Assembly: GCA_030373325.1 (NCBI GenBank)
Contig: JAUCZB010000001.1
Location: 1-64,000, forward strand
Source of the DNA: Cyanobium sp. CZS25K
Lineage (GTDB): Bacteria > Cyanobacteriota > Cyanobacteriia > PCC-6307 > Cyanobiaceae
Reading direction: 5' to 3'
DNA: 64,000 nt
In this document: piece after piece, positions 29,861 through 42,329 of the stretch
How positions within the stretch are numbered: position 1 is the stretch's first letter
How the letters are laid out: every line of letters starts with the position of its first letter
Translations under genes and position numbers: made by a program
Notes under the pieces: generated by a model
Database searches by the model: none
What the model was told of the DNA's origin: nothing
Seen by the model: only the letters and a program-made list of their open reading frames with translations

Positions 29861-31090
29861 TCATCGGCTGGTCTGCACGCGCACATGGGCGGCGGCGGCA
29901 TCGGCCCGCTGGCGAGCTTCCGTTTCATCCTGGCCGCGGGCCAGGGCCACCCCCAGGCGCCGCCAGGGCCGCAGCTCGGGTTTGCCGAACAGCAGCACCT
30001 GGCTGTCCGGCACCGCCAGGGCCTGCTCCAGCCCCAGATAGGCGGGTGCCACGGGCTCCCCTGCCGCGTCCGGAGCTGCGCTGCCCGGGGCTTCAGGCCC
30101 GGCCAGGATGACCCTGGAGGCCGCCGCTCCGAGGCTGCGGATTTCGGGAATCGGCAGCCCCAGAACCGCCCGCAGGTGCAGTTCGAATTCGCTCAGGTTC
30201 TGGCCCACCAGGGTCACCAGGCCGGTGTCATGGGGCCTGGGGGAGAGCTCGGAGAACACCACTTCCTCATGGCCGGGTTCGCCGCAGAGAAAGAACTCCA
30301 CGCCGAACAGGCCAGCGCCGCCGAGGTTGTCGGTGACGGCCCGGGCCATCGCCTGGGCCGCCGCCAGCTGCGCCTTCCCCAGCCGGGCCGGTTGCCAGCT
30401 GCACTGGTAATCGCCCCGTTCCTGGATGTGGCCGATCGGTGGGCAGAACAGGATGGGGCCCTGCCACTGGCGCACCGTCAGCAGGGTGATCTCCAGGCTG
30501 AAGCGCAGGAATTCCTCCACGATCACCCGCGCACCTGCCCCCCGGGCTCCGGCCATCGCCGCCGCCCAGGACGCTTCGATCTCGTCGGGGCCATGCACCA
30601 CGCTCTGACCCTTGCCGGAGGAGCTCATCACCGGCTTCACCACCACCGGCCAGCCCAGGGGGGCGGCCGCGGCCGCCAGTTCGGCGGCGCTTTCGGCATA
30701 GGCGAAGCGGGCGGTGCGCAGGTCCAGCCCGGTGGCGGCCAGGTCGCGGATGCGGTCGCGGTTCATGGTCACCGCCGTGGCCCGTGCCGTGGGAATCACG
30801 GTGAGGCCTTCCGCCTCCAGCTCCGCCAGGGCATCCACCGCCAGAGCCTCGATCTCCGGAATCACCACGTCGGGTCGATGGCGCCGCACCACCGCCTTCA
30901 GGGCGTCGGGGTCGGTCATGGCCACCACCTCGCTCACCTGGGCCACCGCCATGGCGGGGGCACCGGCGTAGCGGTCGACGGCGATCACCCGGCAACCCAG
31001 CCGCTGGGCGGCGATGGCCACCTCCTTGCCGAGTTCGCCGCTGCCCAGCAGCATCACGGTCCGCGGGAAGGGGGAAGGGCCTGGTGCCAT
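29861..31090 (-). CDS. purT: Formate-dependent phosphoribosylglycinamide formyltransferase
   Basis: 409 residues. It is an ATP-grasp enzyme that formylates GAR with free formate and ATP, the folate-independent step 3 of purine synthesis. The N-terminal pre-ATP-grasp domain has VMLLGSGELGKEVAIAAQRL. The ATP-grasp part has VVKPVMSSSGKGQSVV and EVVFSELSPRPHDTGLVTL, both diagnostic of PurT rather than PurK. purU, whose product releases formate, lies 12 kb away in the same window. The gene is divergent from the small membrane protein gene at 31152. Confidence 0.93.
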   Translation of the reverse strand: MAPGPSPFPRTVMLLGSGELGKEVAIAAQRLGCRVIAVDRYAGAPAMAVAQVSEVVAMTDPDALKAVVRRHRPDVVIPEIEALAVDALAELEAEGLTVIPTARATAVTMNRDRIRDLAATGLDLRTARFAYAESAAELAAAAAPLGWPVVVKPVMSSSGKGQSVVHGPDEIEASWAAAMAGARGAGARVIVEEFLRFSLEITLLTVRQWQGPILFCPPIGHIQERGDYQCSWQPARLGKAQLAAAQAMARAVTDNLGGAGLFGVEFFLCGEPGHEEVVFSELSPRPHDTGLVTLVGQNLSEFELHLRAVLGLPIPEIRSLGAAASRVILAGPEAPGSAAPDAAGEPVAPAYLGLEQALAVPDSQVLLFGKPELRPWRRLGVALARGQDETEARQRADAAAAHVRVQTSR

Positions 31091-31151
31091 GGCTGGAGAG
31101 CGGATGGGGCGATCCTGACGCGGCGAGCGCCCCTTCCCCTAACGTGCCGCG

Positions 31152-31355
31152 ATGCTTGCGGCTCTCCCCTTCCTGCTCTGGGACCTGCCCCGGGGCTTCG
31201 GTCCCCTGGCCTTCAGCACCGTCGGGGACGCGGCCGACGGCCTGCTGCCCTTCGGCTGGGATGTGGCGGGCTTCCAGAAGTGGACCCTGATCTACCTGGG
31301 CGTCTCGTCCCTGGCCTTCGTGCTGGTGTGGCTGGTGGGGTATCTGCGCCGCTGA
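31152..31355 (+). CDS. Small membrane protein, unknown
   Basis: 67 residues. A mostly hydrophobic N-terminus (MLAALPFLLWDLPRGFGPL) is followed by a clear C-terminal transmembrane segment (LIYLGVSSLAFVLVWLVGYL) ending in RR. I recognise no family. Size and layout are like the short conserved hypothetical membrane proteins of picocyanobacteria. It is divergent from purT with a 61-base gap, and convergent with the 82-residue gene at 31385. Confidence 0.55.
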   Translation: MLAALPFLLWDLPRGFGPLAFSTVGDAADGLLPFGWDVAGFQKWTLIYLGVSSLAFVLVWLVGYLRR

Positions 31356-31384
31356 GCCGGCGTGGATCCGCCGCGGCTGGCCAT

Positions 31385-31633
31385 TCAGGCGCCGGGCTCC
31401 TCCAGCAGGGTGAGCTGGCTCTCGGCCGATTCCTCGCTCACGAACCCGTAGGCCCCGAACACCGCGGGATCGGGGTGGGTGATGCGCTGCCCCTCCGGAT
31501 GGCGCTCCACCTTGAAGCCCTCGCTGGCCATGCGGCGCATCAGGGCCGCCGCCTCCTCGAGCCGCGCCGCCATGGCGTCGAGGCTGGCGCAGTCGGCGGT
31601 GAGGCCCATTTCCTTCCAGGTGAAATACGCCAT
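31385..31633 (-). CDS. Conserved hypothetical protein, 82 residues
   Basis: It starts MAYFTWKEMGLTADCASLDAM. A helical stretch rich in Ala, Met and Glu is followed by a short beta-like C-terminal part (VERHPEGQRITHPDPAVFGAYG). It is soluble, with no motif I can assign. Coding GC and codon use match the neighbours, which supports a real gene. It follows mraY by 63 bases in reverse order on the same strand. Confidence 0.55.
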   Translation of the reverse strand: MAYFTWKEMGLTADCASLDAMAARLEEAAALMRRMASEGFKVERHPEGQRITHPDPAVFGAYGFVSEESAESQLTLLEEPGA

Positions 31634-31696
31634 GGCCGGGGGGTGCGACGGAGCGGTCGGCGGGGGTCGCCTCGACCGGCGACGAAGAATGGCTGC

Positions 31697-32773
31697 TCAG
31701 GGCAGCAGCACCAGCCCCACCAGCACCAGTATCAGGCTGAAACCCCAGAGACTGACCACCACACGCTGCTCCGGAAGCCCCCCCAGCTCGAAATGGTGAT
31801 GCAGCGGAGCCATGCGGAACAGCCGGCGACCCTGGCCGTCGGCACCCTTGGTGGCCTTGAACACCGCCACCTGCAGGATCACCGAGAGGGACTCGGCCAG
31901 GAACACTCCCCCCATCAGCAGCAGGGGCCAGAGGCTGTCGCTGAGCAGCGCCACCGATGAAAGGGCCGCCCCCATGGCCAGGGAGCCCGTGTCCCCCATG
32001 AACACCCGGGCAGGGTGGCGGTTCTGGCTGAGGAAGCCGAGCCAGCAGCCCGCCATGGCGGTGCAGAAGGAGGCCAGCACCGGATCGCCCCCGTGCCCCC
32101 GCAGCATCAGCTGCAGCCCCATGCCGGTGAAGACCACCGCGCCACAGCCGGCGGCCAGGCCATCGAGCCCATCGGTGAGGTTGGTGGCGTTGCTCTCGGC
32201 CAGGAACACGAACAGGGCCAGGGGCCAGATCAGCAACCCGAGGGTCAACACCCGGCCGAAGGGCAGGCCCAGGTCGCCGGTTACGCCACCCCCCAGCCAG
32301 CCGCCCTGGTGGGCCCAGACCAGGAAGGCGATGGCCGCCAGGGCCTGGAGCAGAAGCTTGCCCCGGGGGCTCAGACCCGTGTTGGTGCGCCGGGTGAGGC
32401 TGCGCCAGTCGTCGACGGCGCCAATGGCCATGTAGGCGAGGGTGACCGCCGCCACCGCCAGCAGGCGGGGATCCTCCGGGCTGATCAGTCCCCCCACCAG
32501 CACCCCCACCGGCACCACCAGCAGGCCACCCATGGTGGGCGTGCCCGCCTTGCTGTGGTGGGCCTGCGGACCTTCATCACGGATCACCTGCCCCAGCTTC
32601 AGGGCCCGCAGCCGGGGCACCCCCAGGGCCGCCACCGCTCCGCTGCCCAGGGCCGCCACCACCAGCGGCAGGGTCAGCATGGAATTGGCCACGAGGGCGT
32701 CGCTGGCCAGACAGGCGGCCAGCAGGATCAGGGCGAGCAGGGCCGCAGCCGTGCGGCCGTCGCGGGAGGCCAT
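31697..32773 (-). CDS. mraY: Phospho-N-acetylmuramoyl-pentapeptide transferase
   Basis: 358 residues with about ten membrane segments. It transfers phospho-MurNAc-pentapeptide to undecaprenyl phosphate, giving lipid I at the inner membrane. The three catalytic aspartate loops are visible: [31 protein letters not shown] and [14 protein letters not shown], with [12 protein letters not shown] near the N-terminus. The length is normal, and the gene stands alone rather than in a dcw cluster, as is usual in cyanobacteria. Confidence 0.95.
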   Translation of the reverse strand: MASRDGRTAAALLALILLAACLASDALVANSMLTLPLVVAALGSGAVAALGVPRLRALKLGQVIRDEGPQAHHSKAGTPTMGGLLVVPVGVLVGGLISPEDPRLLAVAAVTLAYMAIGAVDDWRSLTRRTNTGLSPRGKLLLQALAAIAFLVWAHQGGWLGGGVTGDLGLPFGRVLTLGLLIWPLALFVFLAESNATNLTDGLDGLAAGCGAVVFTGMGLQLMLRGHGGDPVLASFCTAMAGCWLGFLSQNRHPARVFMGDTGSLAMGAALSSVALLSDSLWPLLLMGGVFLAESLSVILQVAVFKATKGADGQGRRLFRMAPLHHHFELGGLPEQRVVVSLWGFSLILVLVGLVLLP

Positions 32774-32807
32774 CGGAGATGTTGCAGGGTGGTGACGGAC
32801 CGGGCCG

Positions 32808-33059
32808 TCAGTCCTCCCAGTCTTCCTCCGAGGGCTCGTCGGCCGGGCTGTAATCCTCCTTCTCTCCCATCAGCGCCGACAGCTCCTCTTCCTCCACCGT
32901 GCTCACATCGGTGCTGGCGGTTTCCTCATCGGCCACCAGCCGCCCGCTGGCTTCCAGCAGGCTGAGCAGATCGGGCTCATCCCGCAGCGGCAACACCGGC
33001 GCCGGCTCATTGCGCCGGTAGCGGGTCAGGGAGGGGTTGATGGTGTCGAGAATGCTCAT
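32808..33059 (-). CDS. DUF3134 family protein
   Basis: 83 residues from ATG 33059 ([20 protein letters not shown]). The [21 protein letters not shown] block and the strongly acidic C-terminus ([24 protein letters not shown] in part) fit the small cyanobacterial DUF3134 family. The function is unknown. A longer open frame upstream is antisense to the next gene and is not used. It is divergent from the small membrane protein gene at 33111. Confidence 0.75.
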   Translation of the reverse strand: MSILDTINPSLTRYRRNEPAPVLPLRDEPDLLSLLEASGRLVADEETASTDVSTVEEEELSALMGEKEDYSPADEPSEEDWED

Positions 33060-33110
33060 GCCGTCAGGCTGGGTCGTCAAGGACCGACTCAACACCCTAC
33101 CGCGTCGCCC

Positions 33111-33323
33111 ATGAGCATCGCCAAGATCCTGGAAGTGGGCCGTCTCTGGTCGGCGGCCCTCGTCCTCAGCACCCTTTTGGCTGCGGCCGCCATCCGCTGG
33201 CCCCAGCCCCTGCCGATCATGCCGGCGGTGGTGGCGGCCCTGGTGCTCGGGCCGCCCCTGCTGCTGGCCCTGGTGGTCCTGGTCCGCTGGCGCCTGCCGG
33301 AGGCGGACCAGGGGGGAGAATGA
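33111..33323 (+). CDS. Small two-helix membrane protein upstream of argG
   Basis: 70 residues. Two hydrophobic segments, [16 protein letters not shown] and [19 protein letters not shown], are joined by a short Pro-rich turn, with a charged tail [13 protein letters not shown] recognise no family. It ends 44 bases before the argG start on the same strand and could be co-transcribed with it. Confidence 0.5.
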   Translation: MSIAKILEVGRLWSAALVLSTLLAAAAIRWPQPLPIMPAVVAALVLGPPLLLALVVLVRWRLPEADQGGE

Positions 33324-33367
33324 CCCCAGGCGACAGAATCGGTCGCCACAGCGCAGGAGCGTCACGG

Positions 33368-34624
<1,257 letters not shown>

Positions 34625-35323
34625 TCTTCCGGGGTGCTTCCTGGCCGGAGCGCCCATTGGTTTCCGGGCCACCCAGCCGCAGGGCACGTTTGAGGGCCTG
34701 GCCCCAGCCCTGCTTCCTGGGCACCGTGGGCAGCAACAGGGGCTGGGGACGTCCTGAGCCAGGCGGCGGGCCGTCGGCAGCGGAGGGGTTGAGGCTGTAC
34801 AACCGTTCCCGCAGGGCCTGGTTGTCGTCCAGCAGATGCTTCTGGTGCTCCATCACCGTGGCCAGGCGCTGCTGGAACTTGCGCTCGAAGATCTCGGGGA
34901 GGTCCTCCAGCATTTCGTGCAGCGCCTTGAGCTCATCTCTGGCGGCCGCCAGCTCCAGCTCGAGCTGCTGCGGATCAGGGCCGGTGGTGGTGATGGCCAG
35001 GCTGGAAGCGGCGACCGCAGGGGTCTGGGCCTCCCCTGACGTCGCCGTCGCCGGCGGCACGCCCGGTGCGGCGCTGGGGTCCGGACCGGCTGGAGCCTCT
35101 CCGAAGCTGAAGCTGGCTGGCGGCGGGACCGCCCCGGGAGCCAGCTGGCTCGAGGGCCAGCTGGAAGGCGTGAAGGCAGGTTGGGCCGGAACGGCCCTGG
35201 ATGGAACCTTCCCGTCCGGGTAGGTGTCCTCCTTGTCCGTCACAGCCATCGGTCCGCCCCAGTCATGGCCTACCACCCATTGGGCGCACTTTAGGCCCAG
35301 TGATCAGCGCGGAACAACCCGGC

Positions 35324-35686
35324 TCAGGCCGTCGCCGCTTCGGTCGGAGCCACGTCCACCGTGGAACCGGGGGCGCTGCGGGGCGGAGGCATGGGACCGT
35401 CCTGGATCACGGTCAGGTAGCGGATCACATCCTCGGAGAGGCGCATGGCCTTCTCCAGCAGGGCCACCTGCTGGCCATCGCCGTTGTGGTTGAGTTGCAC
35501 GTAAATGCCTTCCCGATGCTTGGCGATCGGGTAGGCCAGGCGGCGCTTGCCGCGCATTTGGGTGTCGAGAACTTCGGCACCGGCCTCGACAACGATGTCG
35601 CGGTACTTGGCGACATGGGTCTCGACTTCCTCTTCCGGAATGTCCGGACGGAGGATGTACATCGTTTCGTAATACGGCTGCGTCAT
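35324..35686 (-). CDS. rpsF: 30S ribosomal protein S6
   Basis: 120 residues. The start [20 protein letters not shown] and the core [19 protein letters not shown] are typical of S6, which binds 16S rRNA with S18 in the platform of the small subunit. The C-terminal extension after the ribosomal fold ([21 protein letters not shown]) is Pro/Ala-rich and longer than in E. coli's unmodified core. No rpsR or rplI follows, as is common in cyanobacteria where rpsF stands apart. Confidence 0.95.
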   Translation of the reverse strand: MTQPYYETMYILRPDIPEEEVETHVAKYRDIVVEAGAEVLDTQMRGKRRLAYPIAKHREGIYVQLNHNGDGQQVALLEKAMRLSEDVIRYLTVIQDGPMPPPRSAPGSTVDVAPTEAATA

Positions 35687-35777
35687 GGTCGCCTGTGGAG
35701 GGGCTGAGGGGCACGGGGCCCGTCAGCGACGGATCCAGAAACCTATCGCAGCGCCGTCGCCCCTTCGCTGGGGCTGA

Positions 35778-36245
35778 TCAGTAGAGCTGCATTCGCACCG
35801 CTTCGGAGACGGTCGGGATGTCGGCTTCCTTGCCCCGCAGGCTCTGGACCACGGAGAACAGCACCAGCAGCACGGTGCCCAGGAAGATCGTGTTGGAGAG
35901 GGTGCGGATGGCGAAGCCGGCGCCGAGCGGTGCCAGCACCGTGTCGAAGGCCAGGGTGAGCAGCACCAGCACGATGTCGATCAGGATCGCCTGCAGCACG
36001 TTGAAGCGAATGGGGTAGGGCACCCGGGGATTGCGCACCACGAGCAGGAACAGCAGCAGGAACAGCACCAGCCCGCCGAAGGGGATGGCCTGCTCCAGCA
36101 GCACCAGGGGCAGGGCCGGCAGCGCGAGCCACTGCAGCAGGGGAAACATGTCGAACAGGGCCTGGCCGAAGCGCAGGGCGTCGCTCAGGGGCAGCAGGTA
36201 GGCCAGCGCTCCCAGCAGCCTCTGCCAGATCGGAGGACCTTCCAT
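35778..36245 (-). CDS. Tic20/Ycf60 family protein
   Basis: 155 residues from ATG 36245 (MEGPPIWQRLLGALAYLLPL). Four hydrophobic segments are visible. The family's PYPIRFNVLQAILIDIVL block lies between helices 2 and 3, and a short soluble end reads PTVSEAVRMQLY. Tic20 is a chloroplast protein-import channel component. The cyanobacterial homologues are membrane proteins of uncertain role. The aroE gene lies 32 bases upstream on the same strand. Confidence 0.85.
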   Translation of the reverse strand: MEGPPIWQRLLGALAYLLPLSDALRFGQALFDMFPLLQWLALPALPLVLLEQAIPFGGLVLFLLLFLLVVRNPRVPYPIRFNVLQAILIDIVLVLLTLAFDTVLAPLGAGFAIRTLSNTIFLGTVLLVLFSVVQSLRGKEADIPTVSEAVRMQLY

Positions 36246-36277
36246 GGGGCTCTGGGGACGCAGACAGTCCCCGCAGG

Positions 36278-37219
36278 CTAGGGGCCATCCAACCGGGCCA
36301 GGGCCGCGGCGCGCATGGCGATGACCGGCACCTCCGGGAGTCCGCTCCAGAGGCGCAGGGAGGCGGCCCCCTGCTGCACCAGCATCTCCAGGCCGTCGAT
36401 GGTCCTGCAGCCCCGTTCCCTGGCCAGGCGCAGAAGGGCCGTGGGTCTCGGGGTGTAGATCAGGTCGTAGACCGTGGCCGACGCCTTCAGCAGTGCCACC
36501 TGGTCGGCAGCAAGGGGGGAGCGTTCGGCGGCGCTGGGATCCCGGCCCGAGGCCATGCCCAGGGGCGTGGTGTTCACGACCAGATCGGTGCTGGCCAGTG
36601 CCGCCCCCAGGGGGTCCGGATGGATGGCCGGATCGGAATCCCAGGCCAGGGGCAGGAGGCCGGGAGCCCAGTCGGCGCAGGAACTGAGGAAACGGGCCAG
36701 CCGGGTTTGATCGCGGCCGGCCACCCGGATCCGTCCCAGACCCAGCTCCACCAGGCCCGCCACCACCGCCCTGGCACTGCCGCCGCAGCCCAGCACCAGG
36801 GCGTCGCGGGCCGCCCAGGTGCCGGGCTGCGGCAAGGCGGCCAGTGGCCCGAGGGGAGCCAGAAACCCTTCCACATCGGTGTTGGTGCCCAGCCAGCCCC
36901 CGCCGTCGCGCCGCACCAGGGTGTTCACCGCCCCCAGCCGCCGCGCCAGCGGCGTCAGCGCGTCCGCCAGTTCGGCCGCGGCCTGCTTGTGGGGCAGGGT
37001 GACGTTGAGGCCGCGACAGTCGATCGCTTCGAGGGCCCGCAACACCACGGCCAGGTCCGCGGCCGTCACCGGCAGGGCCAGGTAGGCCCAGTCGAGGCCG
37101 AGGGCGGCGAGGGCGGCGTTGTGCATCGCCGGGGAAAGGGAATGGCGCACCGGATCCCCCAGCACCCCCACCAGGGCGGTGCCGCCTCCGATCACCGGGG
37201 CTGCCTTTGAGGTCGCCAT
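36278..37219 (-). CDS. aroE: Shikimate dehydrogenase
   Basis: 313 residues. It reduces 3-dehydroshikimate with NADPH. The substrate-binding domain has [17 protein letters not shown] and [12 protein letters not shown] with the catalytic Lys. [20 protein letters not shown] and the nucleotide-loop [16 protein letters not shown] follow. A short Ala-rich N-terminus precedes the fold. A palindrome GCTCGCGCGAGC at 37222-37233 lies just beyond its start. With the DAHP synthase at 53 kb, two shikimate-pathway genes are in the window, though unlinked. Confidence 0.95.
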   Translation of the reverse strand: MATSKAAPVIGGGTALVGVLGDPVRHSLSPAMHNAALAALGLDWAYLALPVTAADLAVVLRALEAIDCRGLNVTLPHKQAAAELADALTPLARRLGAVNTLVRRDGGGWLGTNTDVEGFLAPLGPLAALPQPGTWAARDALVLGCGGSARAVVAGLVELGLGRIRVAGRDQTRLARFLSSCADWAPGLLPLAWDSDPAIHPDPLGAALASTDLVVNTTPLGMASGRDPSAAERSPLAADQVALLKASATVYDLIYTPRPTALLRLARERGCRTIDGLEMLVQQGAASLRLWSGLPEVPVIAMRAAALARLDGP

Positions 37220-37380
37220 GGGCTCGCGCGAGCGGCTGCCGCCCGACCGTAGAGCCGCCGGATCCCAGGCTCAGACAGGCCCCCACCCCCTTCCATGTAC
37301 GGCACCGGTTCGGGAACCACCCCTCGCCTGGGTCAACCCCGGATGCAGAAGATGGCATCAGTCAGAACTTCATCCACACC

Positions 37381-37387
37381 AGGAGGT
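37381..37387 (+). promoter_or_regulatory. Strong Shine-Dalgarno sequence of dnaK
   Basis: AGGAGGT lies eight bases before ATG 37396 and fixes the start of DnaK against a long in-frame extension. It is one of the few full Shine-Dalgarno matches in this window. The leader also holds an inverted repeat, GGTTC/GAACC, at 37307-37318 that could be an operator, but no known heat-shock element was recognised there. Confidence 0.8.
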
Positions 37388-37395
37388 GGGCATTC

Positions 37396-39300
<1,905 letters not shown>

Positions 39301-39348
39301 TTCGAAGGGGAGCCGGTCTGCGGCTGGTTCCCACTCGATCACCACAGC

Positions 39349-39374
39349 AAAGCCCCCTGCAAGGGGGCTTTTTT
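39349..39374 (+). terminator. Rho-independent terminator of dnaK
   Basis: The stem AGCCCCC (39351-39357) pairs perfectly with GGGGGCT (39363-39369) around a five-base loop (TGCAA), followed by six Ts including the last stem base. It lies 50 bases after the dnaK stop and ends before the convergent pstS gene. It is the clearest intrinsic terminator seen in the window. Confidence 0.92.
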
Positions 39375-39414
39375 GATGGCCGGAGTTCCCTGAGGGGGAT
39401 GGCCTCTCAGGCGA

Positions 39415-40410
39415 TCACTTCTCCAGGCTGGCCAGGCGCTCGCGCCCCTTGGCAAGCACCGAGGGGGGGAGGGGCACGTAACCCAGTTCGGGGGCCATGG
39501 CCTGGGCCCCCTCGGAGAGGGTGAAGTCGAACACCTTCTTGAGGCCGTCGAGCTTGTCGGCGTTGCCGGTCTTGTACAGCAGGATCCAGGAGAAGGTGAC
39601 GATGGGATAGCCCTTGTCGGGATTGGGATTGCTGCCGATCAGTTCCGGTCCCAGTTCGATCGAGGCCAGGGCCATGGTTTCACTCTCGGTGGTGGGTTTG
39701 AGCGTTTCGCCGGAGCCGTTGGTGAGGGCCGCGGCCTGCAGGTCGCCCTTCACGTAGGCCACTTCCACGTAGCCGATGCCCCCCTCCACCTGGCCGAGCT
39801 GGGCGGAGACCCCCTCGTTGCCTTTGGCGCCGATGCCGAGGGGCCAGTTCACCGTCTTGCCGACGCCGGGGCCGGCTTTCCAGGCCGGGCTGATGGCGGC
39901 CAGGTGGGCGGTGAAGTTGGCGGTGGTGCCAGAGCCGTCGGAGCGGTGCACCACCTTGATGGGCTTGGCCTCACAGCCGACTTCACTGAAATTCCTGATC
40001 TTGCCCAGGAAGATGTCGACCAGCTGGGCCTGGCTCAGCTTGAGCTCGCAGCCGGGATGGTTGTAGGCCACCGCAATGGCGCCGGCGGTCATCGGGATCT
40101 GCACCACCCCCCGGTTCACCTGGGCGATCTCATCGGGCTTCATCGGCACGTCGCTGGCACCGAAGTCCACGGTTCCGGCAATGAACTGGCGCACGCCTGC
40201 CCCGGATCCCACCGACTGGTAATTGACCTGGGCGCCTTTGGCCGCCAGCTCCTGGAACCAGCGTTGGTAAATGGCGGCGGGGAAGGAGGCCCCGGCACCG
40301 TTCAGGGTGACACTGCCGCCTCCGCCGCAGCCGGCCAGCAGGGCTCCTGTGCTGCCGACCGCCAGGGCGGCGGAGAGGGACCGGCGGAGCAGGGTGATGG
40401 GCGTATTCAT
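39415..40410 (-). CDS. pstS: Phosphate ABC transporter substrate-binding protein
   Basis: 331 residues. It is a lipoprotein: signal SLSAALAVGSTGALLAGC with a LAGC lipobox, then a Gly linker. The phosphate-binding fold starts VTLNGAGASFPAAIYQRWF, and GSGAGVRQFIAGTVDFGASD and HRSDGSGTTANFTAHL are the ligand loops of PstS. It delivers phosphate to the PstCAB importer, which is not in the window. A possible half Pho box lies 52 bases upstream of its start. ppk1 is also present 17 kb away. Confidence 0.95.
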   Translation of the reverse strand: MNTPITLLRRSLSAALAVGSTGALLAGCGGGGSVTLNGAGASFPAAIYQRWFQELAAKGAQVNYQSVGSGAGVRQFIAGTVDFGASDVPMKPDEIAQVNRGVVQIPMTAGAIAVAYNHPGCELKLSQAQLVDIFLGKIRNFSEVGCEAKPIKVVHRSDGSGTTANFTAHLAAISPAWKAGPGVGKTVNWPLGIGAKGNEGVSAQLGQVEGGIGYVEVAYVKGDLQAAALTNGSGETLKPTTESETMALASIELGPELIGSNPNPDKGYPIVTFSWILLYKTGNADKLDGLKKVFDFTLSEGAQAMAPELGYVPLPPSVLAKGRERLASLEK

Positions 40411-40461
40411 CGCTACGGAAAGGGAGCAGCCACGGGAACGTAGGCCAGAAGCCCCAAGACC

Positions 40462-40469
40462 TGGTTAAG
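40462..40469 (-). promoter_or_regulatory. Half Pho box upstream of pstS
   Basis: On the minus strand, CTTAACCA matches the cyanobacterial Pho-box repeat unit PyTTAAPyPy(T/A). After a three-base spacer the next unit would be CTTGGGGC, which keeps only the first three positions, so only one repeat is good. It lies 52 bases upstream of pstS and overlaps the TAA stop of the oxidase gene. PhoB-type control of pstS is expected from family knowledge. Confidence 0.35.
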
Positions 40470-41619
40470 GACAGCTCCCCCTTGCCGGCTGGATCGGCGT
40501 GTCGCCCGCCTCGATCCGCCCGGCCACCCAGGCGGCGCTGGCCGGAGCCAGCAGCAGACCGTTGCGGTAGTGGCCGCCGGCCAGCAGGAGTCCGGGGGCC
40601 GGCATCTCCAGCAGGGGGGCCGGCCGACCGACCGGACGGGGGCGCAGTCCCTGCCAGCGGCGCACCACCCGGGCCCTCTGCAACCAATCCGGCGCCGCAC
40701 CCCCCATCCGGTGGAGCTGGGTGAGCTGGTCCGGGTCGGCCCTGCAGCCGGGTTCCAGGGTCGCCCCCAGCCACAGACGCCGGCCACCCTCCAGGTCGGG
40801 ACGGGGCACCAGATTGAGGCCCCGCCACGCCACCGTTCCGGGCCATGGGGTGGGCAGGGGCTCCTCCAGCTCCAGTTCCAGGGCCTGTCCCAGCACCGGC
40901 TCCAGCGCCCAGCGGCTGGCGGCGCCAGGAACACCCTCCAGCAGGGCGCCGGCGGCGGTTCCCGGCGCCAGGACCACCCAGGCGGCCTGCACCGATCCGC
41001 CGCCGGCCAGGTCCACCCGCCAGCCGCCCTGCTGGGGCATGAGGGCGACGGCGGCCTCAGAACGCAGCGTCAGCCCACGCTCCCGGCCATCCGCCGCCAG
41101 GGCGGCCAGGGCGGATCCGGGATCCAGCTGGCCATCGCGGCTGGAATGGAGGCCCGCCAGGGAGGGTTGGGGCAGGGTCGGCAGAAGCGGCGCGAGACGC
41201 TGCCGATCCCACAGGGCCAGGGGCAGGCCCAGGGCCCGTTTGCGCTTCCCAAGCGCCGTCAGGCGCTCCTCCTCGGCGGCATCCGCCGCCAGCAGCAGCA
41301 TCCCGGGCCGGTGCGGGATCGGATGGCCCCGTCGTGCCAGTTCCCCACGCCACTGGCTCCAGAGCTGCAGGCTGCGCTGCCGCAGATCCCAGGCCCGGCC
41401 CCGGTCCCGGTGAAAGGTGTCGGCCATCAGCACGCCGAGGGCCGCCCGGCTGCCGCTGCGCTCGATGCCGTCCCCGCTGCCATCGCCGCCCAGGGCCGGA
41501 TCGAGCAGCAGCACCTGGTGGCCGCGGGACTGGAGCCACCAGGCGCAAGCCAGTCCCACGATTCCAGCCCCCACAACGATCACGGAGGTGGAGCGGGCCG
41601 GCGCTGGGGGCATCCTCAA
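40465..41619 (-). CDS. FAD-dependent amino-acid oxidase, glycine oxidase (ThiO)-like
   Basis: 384 residues. The dinucleotide-binding motif VIVVGAGIVGLACAWWLQSRG is at the N-terminus, followed by the DAO-family body. HRPGMLLLAADAAEEERL, DGQLDPGSALAAL and the C-terminal LLLAGGHYRNGLLLAPASA are typical of glycine oxidases. These supply dehydroglycine for the thiamin thiazole ring in aerobes and some cyanobacteria, but other D-amino-acid or sarcosine oxidase roles are possible. No thi genes are adjacent. pstS follows 54 bases downstream on the same strand. Confidence 0.82.
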   Translation of the reverse strand: MRMPPAPARSTSVIVVGAGIVGLACAWWLQSRGHQVLLLDPALGGDGSGDGIERSGSRAALGVLMADTFHRDRGRAWDLRQRSLQLWSQWRGELARRGHPIPHRPGMLLLAADAAEEERLTALGKRKRALGLPLALWDRQRLAPLLPTLPQPSLAGLHSSRDGQLDPGSALAALAADGRERGLTLRSEAAVALMPQQGGWRVDLAGGGSVQAAWVVLAPGTAAGALLEGVPGAASRWALEPVLGQALELELEEPLPTPWPGTVAWRGLNLVPRPDLEGGRRLWLGATLEPGCRADPDQLTQLHRMGGAAPDWLQRARVVRRWQGLRPRPVGRPAPLLEMPAPGLLLAGGHYRNGLLLAPASAAWVAGRIEAGDTPIQPARGSCP

Positions 41620-41641
41620 CCGGGAAGGAGCCGGGCGGCTG

Positions 41642-42238
41642 TCAGGCAGCGTCGGAGGTGGACATGGGCTGGGGGGCGGGGGTGGTGGCCGAAGGGGCCG
41701 GGGGCACGGCGTTCGACACCTTGGCTTCCGCGGCGAAGGCCTCCGCCATGGCGAGGGCTTCCGCCGGGATCACCTCGGCGTAGGAGCTGAAGCCGGTGGC
41801 CACCTTGATGTAGTCCTTGCGGAGGTTCTCGCCATCCTGAAGACGGGCGGCCTCGTCGAGCTTGGCCAGGGAGGCCTTCAGCTTGGTGGCCCGCTTGGCG
41901 GCTTCGGCCCGGTCAGCCGGGAGCAGCCGCTGGTTGATGTAAAGCATCTCGCGACCCAGATCCTGCATCGGACCGTGGATCAGGTTGCGGGTGAAGACCC
42001 AGTTGCGTTCGTTGACCAGATCGGCCAGTTCGGGCAGGCGCTCCTTCGAGGCCAGGAACCCTTCGGCCTGGCGGGCGATCAGGGTCATGTCGGCGGGGCT
42101 GATGGTGGGGGGCTTGCGGCCCTGGTCACCGGAGCAGGCCACCAGCGAGACACTGAGCACCAGGGCCACGGCGAGCAGGCCGAGGCGGCGCAGAACACCC
42201 ATCAGGGCGGTGGGCGCGGGGATCGACGCAACGGCCAT
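41642..42238 (-). CDS. psbQ: Photosystem II protein PsbQ (CyanoQ lipoprotein)
   Basis: 198 residues from ATG 42238 (ATG 42202, MGVLRRLGLLAVAL, is also possible and leaves a more usual signal length). The signal LLAVALVLSVSLVAC ends in an LVAC lipobox, so the protein is probably lipid-anchored on the thylakoid lumen side. The four-helix body includes NERNWVFTRNLIHGPMQDLG and the REMLYINQRLLPADRAEA block of cyanobacterial PsbQ. It stabilises the oxygen-evolving complex. The C-terminal Pro/Ala/Thr tail is extra. It is divergent from purU. Confidence 0.92.
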   Translation of the reverse strand: MAVASIPAPTALMGVLRRLGLLAVALVLSVSLVACSGDQGRKPPTISPADMTLIARQAEGFLASKERLPELADLVNERNWVFTRNLIHGPMQDLGREMLYINQRLLPADRAEAAKRATKLKASLAKLDEAARLQDGENLRKDYIKVATGFSSYAEVIPAEALAMAEAFAAEAKVSNAVPPAPSATTPAPQPMSTSDAA

Positions 42239-42329
42239 GGGAGGGTGCTGGGACGTGGCTTGCGCCGTGACTTTACCGGCCCGCCTGCGCCAGCATGACG
42301 GTCCCGTCCGCTCCGACCCGGAAGCATCG

